A stretch of DNA of 13,391 bases, from contig DENJ01000044.1 of the NCBI GenBank assembly GCA_002359635.1, forward strand, positions 1-13,391, given 5' to 3'. Made by a program: the position numbers and the translations under genes. Of this stretch, positions 1 to 7,906 are shown piece after piece. Numbering within the stretch: the stretch's first letter is position 1; each line of letters opens with the position of its first letter. The notes under the pieces are model-generated. The model saw only the letters and a list, made by a program, of their open reading frames with translations, searched no databases and was not told where the DNA came from. This stretch comes from Burkholderiales bacterium UBA2647. GTDB lineage: Bacteria > Pseudomonadota > Gammaproteobacteria > Burkholderiales > Burkholderiaceae_E.

Positions 1-365
1 GGAATGCTGCATATCGCACCACCCATCACCACGATGGCATCGGTTTCACCAGTTTGGTCAATAGCCTCTTGCAAACGTTCGCTGTATTTTCGCGAGTCCT
101 TAAATTTCAGTACATCAACCGCGAGCACTTCCTGACCGATTTCAAAGCGCCCTTCTGGATCGAGCAAACTATTGATGCGTTCTCGAGCTGACATCCTGAG
201 ATGATGATGACACTTGGGGCAAACATTCACATTGGTTTGCAAGTCGGCTGAGTAAAGCACCACATCGCAGCTCGGGCACTTCACCCAAAGCCCTTCGGGA
301 ATTTTCTTCGCTGAACCCGGCGCACGCTGAATGCGCGGGGGAAGCAGTTTATCCAGCCAACTCAT
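1..365 (-). CDS. accD: acetyl-CoA carboxylase carboxyltransferase subunit beta (5' part, cut by window edge)
   Basis: AccD pairs with AccA to form the cytoplasmic carboxyltransferase that moves CO2 from biotin carboxyl carrier protein to acetyl-CoA, making malonyl-CoA for fatty acids. The first 121 residues are visible. They begin MSWLDKLLPP and carry the family's N-terminal C4 zinc finger: C30-x2-C33 and C49-x2-C52, in the context CPSC...CPKCHHHLRM. The stretch DVLKFKDSRKY (about 84-94) and the DAIVVMGG segment (109-116) also match AccD closely. The catalytic crotonase-fold part lies beyond position 1. The ATG at 365-363 has a strong ribosome-binding site, TAGGAG (377-372), six bases upstream. 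It follows trpA by 42 bp, the usual trpA-accD order in betaproteobacteria. The partial state comes from the window edge; no frameshift is seen. Confidence 0.97.
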   Translation of the reverse strand, partial: MSWLDKLLPPRIQRAPGSAKKIPEGLWVKCPSCDVVLYSADLQTNVNVCPKCHHHLRMSARERINSLLDPEGRFEIGQEVLAVDVLKFKDSRKYSERLQEAIDQTGETDAIVVMGGAICSI

Positions 366-379
366 AGACGACTCCTAGC

Positions 380-397
380 AAAAAACCATCGCGGTTT
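380..397 (-). terminator. weak terminator-like hairpin between trpA and accD
   Basis: On the minus strand a 5-bp stem, AAACC (397-393) with GGTTT (387-383), closes a 5-nt loop and runs straight into six T residues (385-380), three of which also form the stem. It lies between the trpA stop and the accD ribosome-binding site. The stem is short and AT-rich, so at most partial termination or pausing is expected. It may also be chance. Confidence 0.25.
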
Positions 398-407
398 AGC
401 GCTTCAC

Positions 408-1211
408 CTAAGCGTCCATACCGCTGCGAATGTCGGCAAGCAGACGGCCTACAGCGGCTTCGGCATTGTCTGCACCAACTTGCTCCATCTCCTGGATCAA
501 TCTCGTTCCTATAACTACTGCATCAGCGACTTCTGCGACCGCACGCGCGCTGAGGGCATCTCGGATGCCGAATCCCACACCAATCGGTAAGTCCGTGTAT
601 TGCCGGATCAAGGGCATCTTCGCCGCAACCGCTTGCACATCAAGGTGTGCAGCCCCGGTAATACCTTTTAGACTGACATAATAAACATAACCTTTTGCAT
701 GTTTCACAATATCGCGTATGCGTGATTCAGTCGTTGTTGGCGAGAGCAAAAAGATCGGATCCAGGCCTGCGGTTTTGAGCGACCGGGCAAAGTCTGCGGA
801 CTCTTCCGGTGGGTAGTCCACCACCAACACACCATCAACACCCGCCGATTTGGCTTCGTCCACAAATGCCTGCCTGCCAAAACGTTCGATCGGGTTCGCG
901 TAGCCCATCAACACAAGCGGCGTATGCTGATTGCGCTGTCGAAATGCCGCCACCATCGCCAGGCATTGACGCAAACCGACCCCTTGGCGGATCGCGCGTT
1001 CGGTCGCTCGTTGGATCGCTGGTCCGTCTGCCATCGGATCGGAAAAAGGAACACCCAGCTCGATAACATCAGCACCTGCGGCAGCAAGCGCGTGCATTAA
1101 ACCGACGGTATGCGAAGGGCTTGGGTCGCCCGCAGCGATATAAGGAATAAGACCTTTTTTGCCACTGAGCCGGAGCGCATTGAAACGCTCGTCGATGCGC
1201 GAACTGGTCAT
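408..1211 (-). CDS. trpA: tryptophan synthase alpha chain
   Basis: TrpA cleaves indole-3-glycerol phosphate to indole and glyceraldehyde-3-phosphate, and passes the indole through a tunnel to TrpB in the alpha2-beta2 complex. The 267-aa length fits the family (about 265-270). The TIM-barrel catalytic pair is visible in the segment DVIELGVPFSDPMADGPAIQ: E51 and D62, matching E. coli E49 and D60. The phosphate-binding VGFGI segment near the C-terminal third is also present. I chose the ATG at 1211-1209 because it overlaps the trpB TGA as ATGA (1208-1211), the usual trpBA coupling, and gives MTSSRIDERF, a normal N-terminus. A longer reading from a TTG at 1244 adds 11 residues without homology-like content and is less likely. 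The gene ends with TAG at 410-408. Confidence 0.98.
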   Translation of the reverse strand: MTSSRIDERFNALRLSGKKGLIPYIAAGDPSPSHTVGLMHALAAAGADVIELGVPFSDPMADGPAIQRATERAIRQGVGLRQCLAMVAAFRQRNQHTPLVLMGYANPIERFGRQAFVDEAKSAGVDGVLVVDYPPEESADFARSLKTAGLDPIFLLSPTTTESRIRDIVKHAKGYVYYVSLKGITGAAHLDVQAVAAKMPLIRQYTDLPIGVGFGIRDALSARAVAEVADAVVIGTRLIQEMEQVGADNAEAAVGRLLADIRSGMDA

Positions 1212-2443
1212 GAATGGCCCAGCTTTCGGCAACTCGGCCGGCAAAAGAAATCCAGGCCGCTCGCTTCTGCAACAATATGCAAATCCTTATCACCGCGACC
1301 GCTCAAGTTCACGAGAATAATTTGATCTTTTGCCAAGCTTGGCGCGAGTTTGGCTGCATGCGCCAAAGCATGGCTCGATTCCAAAGCAGGAATAATGCCT
1401 TCAATACGGCAACAATCGTGAAAGGCGGCTAAGGCCTCTGCATCGCTTGCCCCGACGTAAGTTGCTCGACCGCTGTCCTTGAGCCAGGCGTGCTCGGGAC
1501 CAACGCCTGGATAGTCAAGACCAGCAGACAATGAATGCGTTTCTTGAATCTGTCCGTTGTCATCCTGCAGCAGATAAGTCCGGTTACCGTGCAAAACACC
1601 GGGGATGCCACGCTGCAAACTGGCGGCATGCCTTGCGGTGTCGATGCCTTCGCCGGCGGCTTCAACACCAATCAAACGCACCCGCTCATCCGGGATGTAA
1701 TCATAAAAAATGCCCATGGCATTGGACCCACCACCCACGCAGGCGAGCACATAATCGGGTTGCCTGCCTGCGATCTGCGGCATTTGCTCAATGCATTCCT
1801 TACCCACAACCGAATTGAAGTCGCGCACCATCATCGGATAGGGATGGGGACCGGCAACGGTGCCAATGATATAAAAGGTATTTTCAACATTCGTCACCCA
1901 GTCGCGCATCGCCTCATTCAGCGCATCCTTGAGCGTACGCGAACCGCTTGTCACTGGGATGACCTCGGCACCGAGTAGTTTCATCCGATAAACATTAGCC
2001 GCCTGTCGGCCGACATCTTCCTCGCCCATGAAGACCACACAGGACATCCCAAAGCGCGCCGCGACGGTTGCCGTTGCCACGCCGTGCTGCCCTGCCCCGG
2101 TTTCAGCAATCACACGCGGCTTGCCCATCCGCTTGGCAAGCAAGGCTTGGCCGATCGTGTTGTTAACCTTGTGTGCACCGGTGTGATTGAGATCCTCGCG
2201 TTTGAAGTAAATCTGAGCACCGCCAAGGCGCTCGCTCCAGTTTCTTGCGTGATAGATTGGACTCGGCCGGCCCACAAAATGCTTCAGTTCTGACTGAAAT
2301 TCAGCAATAAACTCGGGATCCTGTCGATAGTGCGCGTAGGCATCTCTCAGCGCTTCAAGCGCATGCATCAGGGTTTCAGAAACGAAAATACCGCCGTAAG
2401 GGCCAAAATGCCCTGTTGCATCGGGTAAGTCATAGGGCTTCAT
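1208..2443 (-). CDS. trpB: tryptophan synthase beta chain
   Basis: TrpB is the PLP-dependent subunit that condenses indole with serine to make tryptophan. The protein has 411 residues, slightly more than the usual 397-405. The start MKPYDLPDATGHFGPYGG is typical, and the PLP lysine lies in NHTGAHKVNN at K92. The phosphate-binding CVGGGSNAMG loop and the late SGRGDKD segment are present. The extra length is a short tail after the SGRGDKD region, ending FFCRPSCRKLGHS. The ATG at 2443 lies inside the trpF 3' end (14-nt overlap), with AGAGG about seven bases upstream within trpF, which suggests translational coupling. The TGA at 1210-1208 overlaps the trpA ATG. A bona fide TrpB1-type enzyme, given its trpA neighbour. 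Confidence 0.98.
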   Translation of the reverse strand: MKPYDLPDATGHFGPYGGIFVSETLMHALEALRDAYAHYRQDPEFIAEFQSELKHFVGRPSPIYHARNWSERLGGAQIYFKREDLNHTGAHKVNNTIGQALLAKRMGKPRVIAETGAGQHGVATATVAARFGMSCVVFMGEEDVGRQAANVYRMKLLGAEVIPVTSGSRTLKDALNEAMRDWVTNVENTFYIIGTVAGPHPYPMMVRDFNSVVGKECIEQMPQIAGRQPDYVLACVGGGSNAMGIFYDYIPDERVRLIGVEAAGEGIDTARHAASLQRGIPGVLHGNRTYLLQDDNGQIQETHSLSAGLDYPGVGPEHAWLKDSGRATYVGASDAEALAAFHDCCRIEGIIPALESSHALAHAAKLAPSLAKDQIILVNLSGRGDKDLHIVAEASGLDFFCRPSCRKLGHS

Positions 2444-3161
2444 CGCATGGCCTCTTGGTTAAAACAGCTTGTTCGGATGCCCGCACAAGATTTACAAAAA
2501 CTTCCATTTTGCCTGCATCCTTGACGCTTGGCGAAGCACCCTGAATACCGGACGATACATCAACTGCCCAGGGGCGCAGGGCCTTGATGGCTTCGCTGAC
2601 ATTGTCGCCGTTGAGGCCTCCACTGAGAATCAATCGATCGGGGCGACGCTCGGACTGTCCAAGCCAGGTCCAATCAAAAACATGGCCGCTACCACCATAA
2701 GCAAGCTTGGCGTCTGCATCAACCAAAAATGCTTCGCATGTTGCAAGCGCTGCTGTCATCCGATGGGGCGCAAGCTCCCCGCCTGCATGCCGTCCTTCGC
2801 TCGCAAAGGCTTGCATGGCCAACTCAAGACTTTTTGGATGTTGCATGCGAACCGCCCGCCAAAATCGTATCGGTGAGGACGCAAAACATTGCTTGGCTGA
2901 TTCATCACCATGAAATTGAATCACATCCAGGCCAAGGCGCCGATGGGCTGCGTGTACATAAGCGGGATGAGCGTTCACAAAAAGGCCCACACATTGCATC
3001 GACGAGCCGACCTCGCGCCGCAAGGCGAAGGCTTGCTCTAAATTGAGCGCACGCGGGCTCTTGGCATAAAGCACTAAGCCGATGTAGTCCACCGCGAGCG
3101 ATTTGGCAAAAGCAATGTCTTGCTTTCGCACAAGCCCGCAAAATTTAATCCTGACGGTCAA
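2430..3161 (-). CDS. trpF: phosphoribosylanthranilate isomerase (TTG start)
   Basis: TrpF catalyses the Amadori rearrangement of N-(5-phosphoribosyl)anthranilate to CdRP in tryptophan synthesis. At 243 aa it is longer than most family members (about 200-220). The catalytic cysteine is C8 in RIKFCGL, and the catalytic aspartate is most likely D148 in AFLVDADAKLAYGGSGHVF. VGLFVNA (58-64), LILSGGL (177-183) and VDVSSGI (200-206) are standard TrpF landmarks. The reading frame has a TAA two codons before the TTG at 3161, and no ATG or GTG precedes the catalytic motif, so TTG is the only sensible start. It has GAGG seven bases upstream. The extra length is partly a C-terminal tail past the usual end (residues about 228-243), which overlaps trpB. 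The gene sits 58 bp after truA. Confidence 0.96.
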   Translation of the reverse strand: MTVRIKFCGLVRKQDIAFAKSLAVDYIGLVLYAKSPRALNLEQAFALRREVGSSMQCVGLFVNAHPAYVHAAHRRLGLDVIQFHGDESAKQCFASSPIRFWRAVRMQHPKSLELAMQAFASEGRHAGGELAPHRMTAALATCEAFLVDADAKLAYGGSGHVFDWTWLGQSERRPDRLILSGGLNGDNVSEAIKALRPWAVDVSSGIQGASPSVKDAGKMEVFVNLVRASEQAVLTKRPCDEAL

Positions 3162-3172
3162 ACCTTAACCTC
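3159..3172 (-). promoter_or_regulatory. ribosome-binding site fixing the trpF TTG start
   Basis: On the minus strand GAGG (3172-3169) is followed by seven bases and then TTG (3161-3159). An in-frame TAA lies between the GAGG and the TTG, so no upstream start in this frame can be used. Confidence 0.6.
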
Positions 3173-3219
3173 GATCACAAAGACTACCTCTTTTAATCAC
3201 CACGATAGCGCAGTGAGCA

Positions 3220-4047
3220 TCACAGGCCCGGCAAAATCTCCTCCGTGCTGCACAAGGTCGGGAAAGCCAATACATCGGGCTGATACTGCGCGCCGGCAAA
3301 GTAAAGCCCGCTCGCAGCGAAGGTTGGTGGCAAAAGGCTGCGCTCACCTGCCTGCAGCCAAGCACGCATTTTCGAAACCGGCTCGTCGCCACAGCCAATG
3401 GCAATCAATGCACCCACGATATTTCGAATCATATGATGCAAGAACCCATCCGCTTTGACTTGAACCAGGAAAAATGGCGGATGTGCCCTAATATTCAAAT
3501 CCTGAATCGTTCTAACCGGCGACTTAGCCTGGCATTCGGCCGCCCTGAAGGCCGAAAAATCATGACGCCCTTTTAGCGCGAGCGCTGCTTCTCGCATCGC
3601 GGCAACATCTAATGGACGGTAATAAAAACCGGACCGATTCATCCAATGCGGATGCCAAGCCTCTCGGTTGTAGATCACATAGAAATAGCTGCGTGCAATC
3701 GCACTGAATCGGGCATGAAAATCGGCCGAAGTCTCCTGTGCATTGCAAACCATCATGCGACCAAAACCATGCGACCGCTGCTGTTCGTAATGCTCGGCAA
3801 GGTGTCGATTCACGCCCTTAATCCATGCCTGAATCGGCCTGAGCGCCTGGGTATCGAAGTGCACGATTTGGGATAAGGCATGGACGTCAGCATCGGTACG
3901 CCCTGCACAAAAGACGCGCACCTGCTCCATTGCAATTCGGGAAATCGCAAGCTCCAAATCGTCTTGCAAACTCTGCCGGTTGGCCTGCGTCTGCCAGCCA
4001 CAATACCCCCTGCCATCATAGGCGACCCGCAAAGCGACACGGGGCAT
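3220..4047 (-). CDS. truA: tRNA pseudouridine(38-40) synthase TruA
   Basis: TruA converts uridines 38, 39 and 40 of the tRNA anticodon arm to pseudouridine. The protein has 275 residues, normal for the family. The N-terminus MPRVALRVAYDGRGYCGWQ is the typical first strand. The nucleophilic aspartate is D52 in CAGRTDADVHA. The near-invariant family motif is RTDAGVHA, so the glycine two residues after the catalytic Asp is replaced by Asp (D54); the codon reads GAC in the window. Later family segments are intact: SAIARSYFYVIYNR, HHMIRNIVGALIAIG and the FAASGLYFAG C-terminal region. The gene starts three bases after the FimV-like stop, as in many betaproteobacteria. Identity is certain; full activity is likely but not proven, given the motif change. 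Confidence 0.96.
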   Translation of the reverse strand: MPRVALRVAYDGRGYCGWQTQANRQSLQDDLELAISRIAMEQVRVFCAGRTDADVHALSQIVHFDTQALRPIQAWIKGVNRHLAEHYEQQRSHGFGRMMVCNAQETSADFHARFSAIARSYFYVIYNREAWHPHWMNRSGFYYRPLDVAAMREAALALKGRHDFSAFRAAECQAKSPVRTIQDLNIRAHPPFFLVQVKADGFLHHMIRNIVGALIAIGCGDEPVSKMRAWLQAGERSLLPPTFAASGLYFAGAQYQPDVLAFPTLCSTEEILPGL

Positions 4048-4050
4048 GCT

Positions 4051-5034
4051 TTATGTCTCGTCGCGCTTCGATTGGCTTTTGTCGCGAACACCCTCGAAAA
4101 AGTCAAGATTGGGCAGGGGAAATCGACCGTCCACGGCTTTTTCAAGTTCGCTTGGTTCCTTAAGGGCCGCGTCGCGACCGGCCGCGCGATTGATCGCGTC
4201 GCGGGCCTGCCGCAACTCGGGCGGCCATGATTCGTCGCTGCTTGACCCCGCAGGACTCATCGGCGTGCGCATCCGCCAAAGCAGCACGAAACCTGCAAGC
4301 AGCGCAGTGATCAAGAGACTCGCAAGGACCATGCCTTCGGTGGTTTGTAGCCAGGCGGGCGCTACGCGTTCACTTGGCGGGAGGGTCGTGGGACTGGCTG
4401 AGGCTTGCAATTGTTCACGCTGTTCGAGCAGGCGCTTTAAATCGGCAAGCTGCTGCTCAAGCAATTGAATCCTGGCCTGGGCCTCGCGCAGCGCCAATTC
4501 ATTCATCAGTGCTTGCTCGCTGCCTGCCGCTGTGCTGCCGGTATCCGGTTTAACGGGCGCAAGCTTCAACTGCTCGCCGCTACCCGGTGCACGCTGGGGC
4601 TTGGCTAAGGCATCTGGTTGCTCATGCGTTGCCGGCGCGCCGGCAGCAATTTGCCTTGCCCTGAACTTCGGAACACCTTGAGCAACGAGTCTTCTATAAC
4701 GTTCAAAAATTTCTCTCTGTATGCCGATCTGCCGGTTAGCCTCAAGCCGCTGTGATTCATCGGGTGCCGGGAAAGGAGGCAATTCAAGTATCGTGTCAGC
4801 ACGCAAATGATGAATAGACCCGAAAAAAGCATGCGGATTCGCTTGATAGCTTTCCCACATGAGCGTGTTGAGCGGGCATTGATCGCTCACATAGGTCGAT
4901 ACGATCTCGCCGAGCGTTTGCCCCGGTAAGGTCTCAAGCCGCATGCCGCCGCAGCGCGCTTGCGCCAAGGCATTCGTGCCCAAACACAAAAACAATGTCG
5001 CGAGGCCGGCACGCTTGAACGCCCTGCGAAGCAT
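4051..5034 (-). CDS. short FimV-like LysM/coiled-coil membrane protein
   Basis: This 327-aa protein occupies the place of fimV between asd and truA. FimV proteins are inner-membrane, peptidoglycan-binding polarity factors linked to type IV pili. From the ATG at 5034 there is a signal peptide (MLRRAFKR, then a hydrophobic stretch to about residue 25, with cleavage near ALAQA). Next comes a FimV-core/LysM-like segment (about 37-87) with GQTLGEIVSTYV, YQANPHAFFGSIHHLRAD and ILELPPF. A predicted coiled coil (about 172-210, rich in L/E/Q), one transmembrane helix (about 235-255) and a 72-aa charged cytoplasmic tail follow. Classical FimV is far larger and ends in TPR repeats; these are missing here. 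A longer reading from 5118 adds a Cys-rich stretch that only overlaps asd in another frame, so I rejected it. The ribosome-binding site is weak. Assignment rests on domain resemblance plus position. Confidence 0.75.
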   Translation of the reverse strand: MLRRAFKRAGLATLFLCLGTNALAQARCGGMRLETLPGQTLGEIVSTYVSDQCPLNTLMWESYQANPHAFFGSIHHLRADTILELPPFPAPDESQRLEANRQIGIQREIFERYRRLVAQGVPKFRARQIAAGAPATHEQPDALAKPQRAPGSGEQLKLAPVKPDTGSTAAGSEQALMNELALREAQARIQLLEQQLADLKRLLEQREQLQASASPTTLPPSERVAPAWLQTTEGMVLASLLITALLAGFVLLWRMRTPMSPAGSSSDESWPPELRQARDAINRAAGRDAALKEPSELEKAVDGRFPLPNLDFFEGVRDKSQSKRDET

Positions 5035-5044
5035 CAGCAACCGA

Positions 5045-6166
5045 TCAGTGCAAACGTGGCAACAGCATACGCAGCATACGCCGCAGAGGTTCTGCAGCGC
5101 CCCACAAGAGCTGATCACCGACTGTAAATGCGCTCAAATACTGATCGCCCATGGCGAGTTTGCGCACGCGTCCGATCGCAATATCAAGCCGCCCGCTCAC
5201 CGCCGCAGGCGACAAGTGGGTCATGCTCGCTTCGCGTTGATTGGGCACAAGGCGAACCCAATCGTTGCCACTCGCAATCAAGCGCTCGATCTCCGCAAGC
5301 GGCAGATCCGCGTTGAGCTTGATCGTCAGCGCTTGCGAATGACAGCGCATGGCGCCGATTCGCACGCAAAGCGATTCCACCGGGATTCTGCCAGGGCCTG
5401 TCGCAGGTCGACCCAAAATCTTGTTGCACTCGGCATCGCCCTTCCACTCTTCCCTCGACATGCCGTTGCCCAAATCCTTGTCAATCCAAGGAATAAGACT
5501 GCCGGCCAAGGCGACCCCGAAGTGCCCGGTGGGCAGCTTTGAAGAACGCAGGCAGGAGGCAACACGCTCATCGACATCGAGGATGCTGCTTTGTTCATCG
5601 GCGAGAAGGCTTGAGGCTTCGTGATGCACAGTACCCATTTGCGCGATGAGTTCTCGCATATGCGGTGCACCGGCGCCCGATGCAGCCTGATAGGTCATCG
5701 CCGTGATCCATTCAATCAGGTCTTCGCGAAACAAGCCGTTGAGTGCGAGCATCATCAAACTCACCGTGCAATTGCCCCCGATATAATTCTTGATACCTTG
5801 TTCCAGACCTTGATCAATCACAGACCGATTCACGGGATCGAGAATCACGATGGCATCGTCTTGCATCCGCAAGCTTGACGCCGCATCAATCCAGTAACCG
5901 CTCCATCCTTTAGCACGTAAGGCGCTGTATGTCGCTTGGGTGAAATCGCCACCTTGGCATGTAAGCACGACATCGCAAGCGGCTAAGGACGCAAGCTCTG
6001 AAGCATCGGCCAAGGCTAAATCGCCCAAGGGAGCAGCACCACCCGCATTCGATGTTGAAAAAAAACGTGGACGAATCAACTCGAAGTCGCCCTCCTGCTG
6101 CATGCGTTGCATCAGGACTGAGCCAACCATGCCACGCCATCCGACCATCGCTACCAAGGGTTTCAT
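5045..6166 (-). CDS. asd: aspartate-semialdehyde dehydrogenase
   Basis: Asd reduces aspartyl-phosphate to aspartate-4-semialdehyde with NADPH, the branch point to lysine, diaminopimelate, methionine and threonine. The protein has 373 residues, matching the Gram-negative type (about 370). The N-terminal nucleotide-binding motif is VGWRGMVGSVL. The catalytic cysteine is C133 in IGGNCTVSLMM. The substrate and proton-relay residues lie in CVRIGAMRCHSQAL (R269, H276). The ATG at 6166 overlaps the leuB TGA as ATGA (6163-6166), and GAGG lies about ten bases upstream. It ends 10 bp before the FimV-like start. The leuB-asd-fimV-truA order is typical of betaproteobacteria. Confidence 0.98.
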   Translation of the reverse strand: MKPLVAMVGWRGMVGSVLMQRMQQEGDFELIRPRFFSTSNAGGAAPLGDLALADASELASLAACDVVLTCQGGDFTQATYSALRAKGWSGYWIDAASSLRMQDDAIVILDPVNRSVIDQGLEQGIKNYIGGNCTVSLMMLALNGLFREDLIEWITAMTYQAASGAGAPHMRELIAQMGTVHHEASSLLADEQSSILDVDERVASCLRSSKLPTGHFGVALAGSLIPWIDKDLGNGMSREEWKGDAECNKILGRPATGPGRIPVESLCVRIGAMRCHSQALTIKLNADLPLAEIERLIASGNDWVRLVPNQREASMTHLSPAAVSGRLDIAIGRVRKLAMGDQYLSAFTVGDQLLWGAAEPLRRMLRMLLPRLH

Positions 6167-7251
6167 CGCGAGGACGCCTCATGCAAGGCGGCAATGACCG
6201 CCTCGGCCATCATTGCAGTGCCAAGCCTTTTACAGCCGGGTTCCTCGATATCCGCCGTGCGGCATCCGCCCGCAAGCACTTTTCTTACAGCGGCTTCAAG
6301 CCGATCCGCAAAGGCGGCTTCATCGAGTGAATAGCGAAGCATCATTGCCGCTGACAAAATGCTTGCCAAGGGATTCGCAAGGCCCTTGCCGGCGATATCA
6401 GGGGCAGAGCCATGGATCGGCTCATACAGACCAAACTGTTTATCGTTGAGCGACGCCGAGGGCAACATACCGATCGACCCGGTAAGCATCGAGGCCTCGT
6501 CTGACAAAATGTCGCCAAACATATTGCCTGTGACAATCACATCGAATTGTTTGGGTTGTCGCACCAATTGCATCGCAGCGTTATCGACATACATATGGGA
6601 CAGCTCAACATCAGGATAGTCCCTGGCGATCTCACTGACCACGTCGCGCCAAAGCTGGGTTGTTTCAAGCACATTTGCTTTATCGACCGAGCACAGGCGA
6701 CGCTTGCGCTTCAACGCTGTCTGAAAGCCAACATGCGCGATCCGACTGATTTCCGCTTCGTTATAGCGCATCGTGTCGAAGCCTTCCCGTAGGCCCTGCG
6801 CATTCCGGTGAATGCCTCGCGGCTGACCGAAATAAATATCCGAGGTCAACTCACGCAGAATCAATAAATCAAGCCCGGCAACAATCTCCGGCTTTAGTGT
6901 GGATGCATGCGCCAGTTCCGGAAAAACCGTCGCAGGGCGGAGATTTGCAAAAAGATCGAAATGCTTTCTTAGCCTCAATAAGCCCTGCTCCGGACGCATC
7001 GGGCGCGGCAAGCTGTCGTACTGGGGGCCGCCCACTGATCCAAAAAGTATCGCGTCTGCAGCCTCACAAAGCGATAATGTTGCTTGTGGCAGCGGGTCCT
7101 TAGCCTCGTCGTAAGCAGCACCTCCAACGGCGGCAATTTCAAAGTCAAGCGCCAAGCCCTCAGGACGCAAACTCTCGAGTACGCGCACGCACTGTTCAGT
7201 AATTTCGGGACCAATACCATCCCCGGGCAAAACAGCGATTTTCTTACTCAT
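6163..7251 (-). CDS. leuB: 3-isopropylmalate dehydrogenase
   Basis: LeuB oxidises and decarboxylates 3-isopropylmalate to 2-oxoisocaproate with NAD+, the last specific step before leucine transamination. It has 362 residues, normal length. The start is MSKKIAVLPGDGIGPEI. Substrate-binding arginines lie in LLRLRKHFDLFANLRP (91-106). The catalytic Tyr is Y140 in TSDIYFG and the catalytic Lys is K191. Metal-binding aspartates are D223 in YVDNAA and D247/D251 in NMFGDILSDEAS. GSAPDIAGKG follows near residue 290 and belongs to the NAD-binding region. It is coupled to leuD by an ATGA overlap (7248-7251) and to asd by another (6163-6166). AAGG upstream is a plausible ribosome-binding site. Confidence 0.98.
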   Translation of the reverse strand: MSKKIAVLPGDGIGPEITEQCVRVLESLRPEGLALDFEIAAVGGAAYDEAKDPLPQATLSLCEAADAILFGSVGGPQYDSLPRPMRPEQGLLRLRKHFDLFANLRPATVFPELAHASTLKPEIVAGLDLLILRELTSDIYFGQPRGIHRNAQGLREGFDTMRYNEAEISRIAHVGFQTALKRKRRLCSVDKANVLETTQLWRDVVSEIARDYPDVELSHMYVDNAAMQLVRQPKQFDVIVTGNMFGDILSDEASMLTGSIGMLPSASLNDKQFGLYEPIHGSAPDIAGKGLANPLASILSAAMMLRYSLDEAAFADRLEAAVRKVLAGGCRTADIEEPGCKRLGTAMMAEAVIAALHEASSR

Positions 7252-7904
7252 AGCACATGCCTTGAGGCGCCGAGCCAGGGCTGCGTCTGGTGCCGGTTGG
7301 CTTCAAATTCACGAATGCGTTCCGCGTGCCGGAGTGTGAGACCGATTTCGTCATAACCATTGACCAGGCAATCCTTACGAAAGGGGTCGACTTCAAAACC
7401 CATTGCCCTTGAACCATCGACAAATGAAAGGGTTTGGGCTGGCAGATCAACGATCAGCTCAAAACCTGGAAAAGCAGCAACAGCGTGAAAAATAGCATCG
7501 ACCTCGGACTCGGATAACACGATGGGCAATAGGCCGTTCTTGAAACAATTATTATAAAAAATATCAGCGAATGACGGTGCGATGATCGCTCTGAATCCAA
7601 AGTCTTCAAGCGCCCAAGGCGCATGTTCACGTGAGGATCCGCATCCGAAGTTTTTTCTTGCCACGAGCATTGAAGCGCCTTTAAAGCGTTGCTGATTCAA
7701 CGTGAAGTCGGGATTCAGCGGGCGCTTGCTGTGATCCATACCGGGTTCGCCACGATCCAGATAGCGCCACTCGTCAAAAAGATTAGGACCAAAACCGGAA
7801 CGCTTGATCGACTTCAGAAATTGCTTCGGAATAATCGCATCGGTATCCACATTGGCCCGATCCAAGGGCACCACCAAGCCACGATGCACGGTCAGAGCTC
7901 TCAT
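7248..7904 (-). CDS. leuD: 3-isopropylmalate dehydratase small subunit
   Basis: LeuD is the small (swivel-domain) subunit of isopropylmalate isomerase. With LeuC it interconverts 2- and 3-isopropylmalate via an aconitase-type mechanism. The protein has 218 residues, normal for the proteobacterial form. Signature segments are NVDTDAIIPKQFLKSI (18-33) and the substrate-recognising GCGSSREHAPWAL (87-99). The ATG lies two bases after the leuC TAG, and a G-rich ribosome-binding stretch (GGGG) sits inside the leuC 3' end. Stop and start overlap with leuB. The leuC-D-B order supports a complete isomerase plus dehydrogenase module. leuA is not in the window. Confidence 0.98.
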   Translation of the reverse strand: MRALTVHRGLVVPLDRANVDTDAIIPKQFLKSIKRSGFGPNLFDEWRYLDRGEPGMDHSKRPLNPDFTLNQQRFKGASMLVARKNFGCGSSREHAPWALEDFGFRAIIAPSFADIFYNNCFKNGLLPIVLSESEVDAIFHAVAAFPGFELIVDLPAQTLSFVDGSRAMGFEVDPFRKDCLVNGYDEIGLTLRHAERIREFEANRHQTQPWLGASRHVL

Positions 7905-7906
7905 AC

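Noticed and set aside
1212..1244. TTG start extending trpA by 11 residues
   Set aside because: The ATG at 1211 overlaps the trpB stop as ATGA and gives the family's normal length; the extension overlaps trpB coding sequence and looks unrelated to TrpA.
1535..1978. A 147-codon open frame on the plus strand opposite trpB
   Set aside because: Shadow of trpB; no ribosome-binding site, motif or neighbour supports it.
3162..3219. Internal promoter or attenuator between truA and trpF
   Set aside because: The 58-bp gap has no good -10/-35 pair, no leader peptide with Trp codons and no strong hairpin.
5035..5118. N-terminal extension of the FimV-like protein rich in Cys (CCVCCCHVC)
   Set aside because: It lies almost wholly within the 3' end of asd in another frame. 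The internal Met at 5034 gives a clean signal peptide and normal gene spacing.
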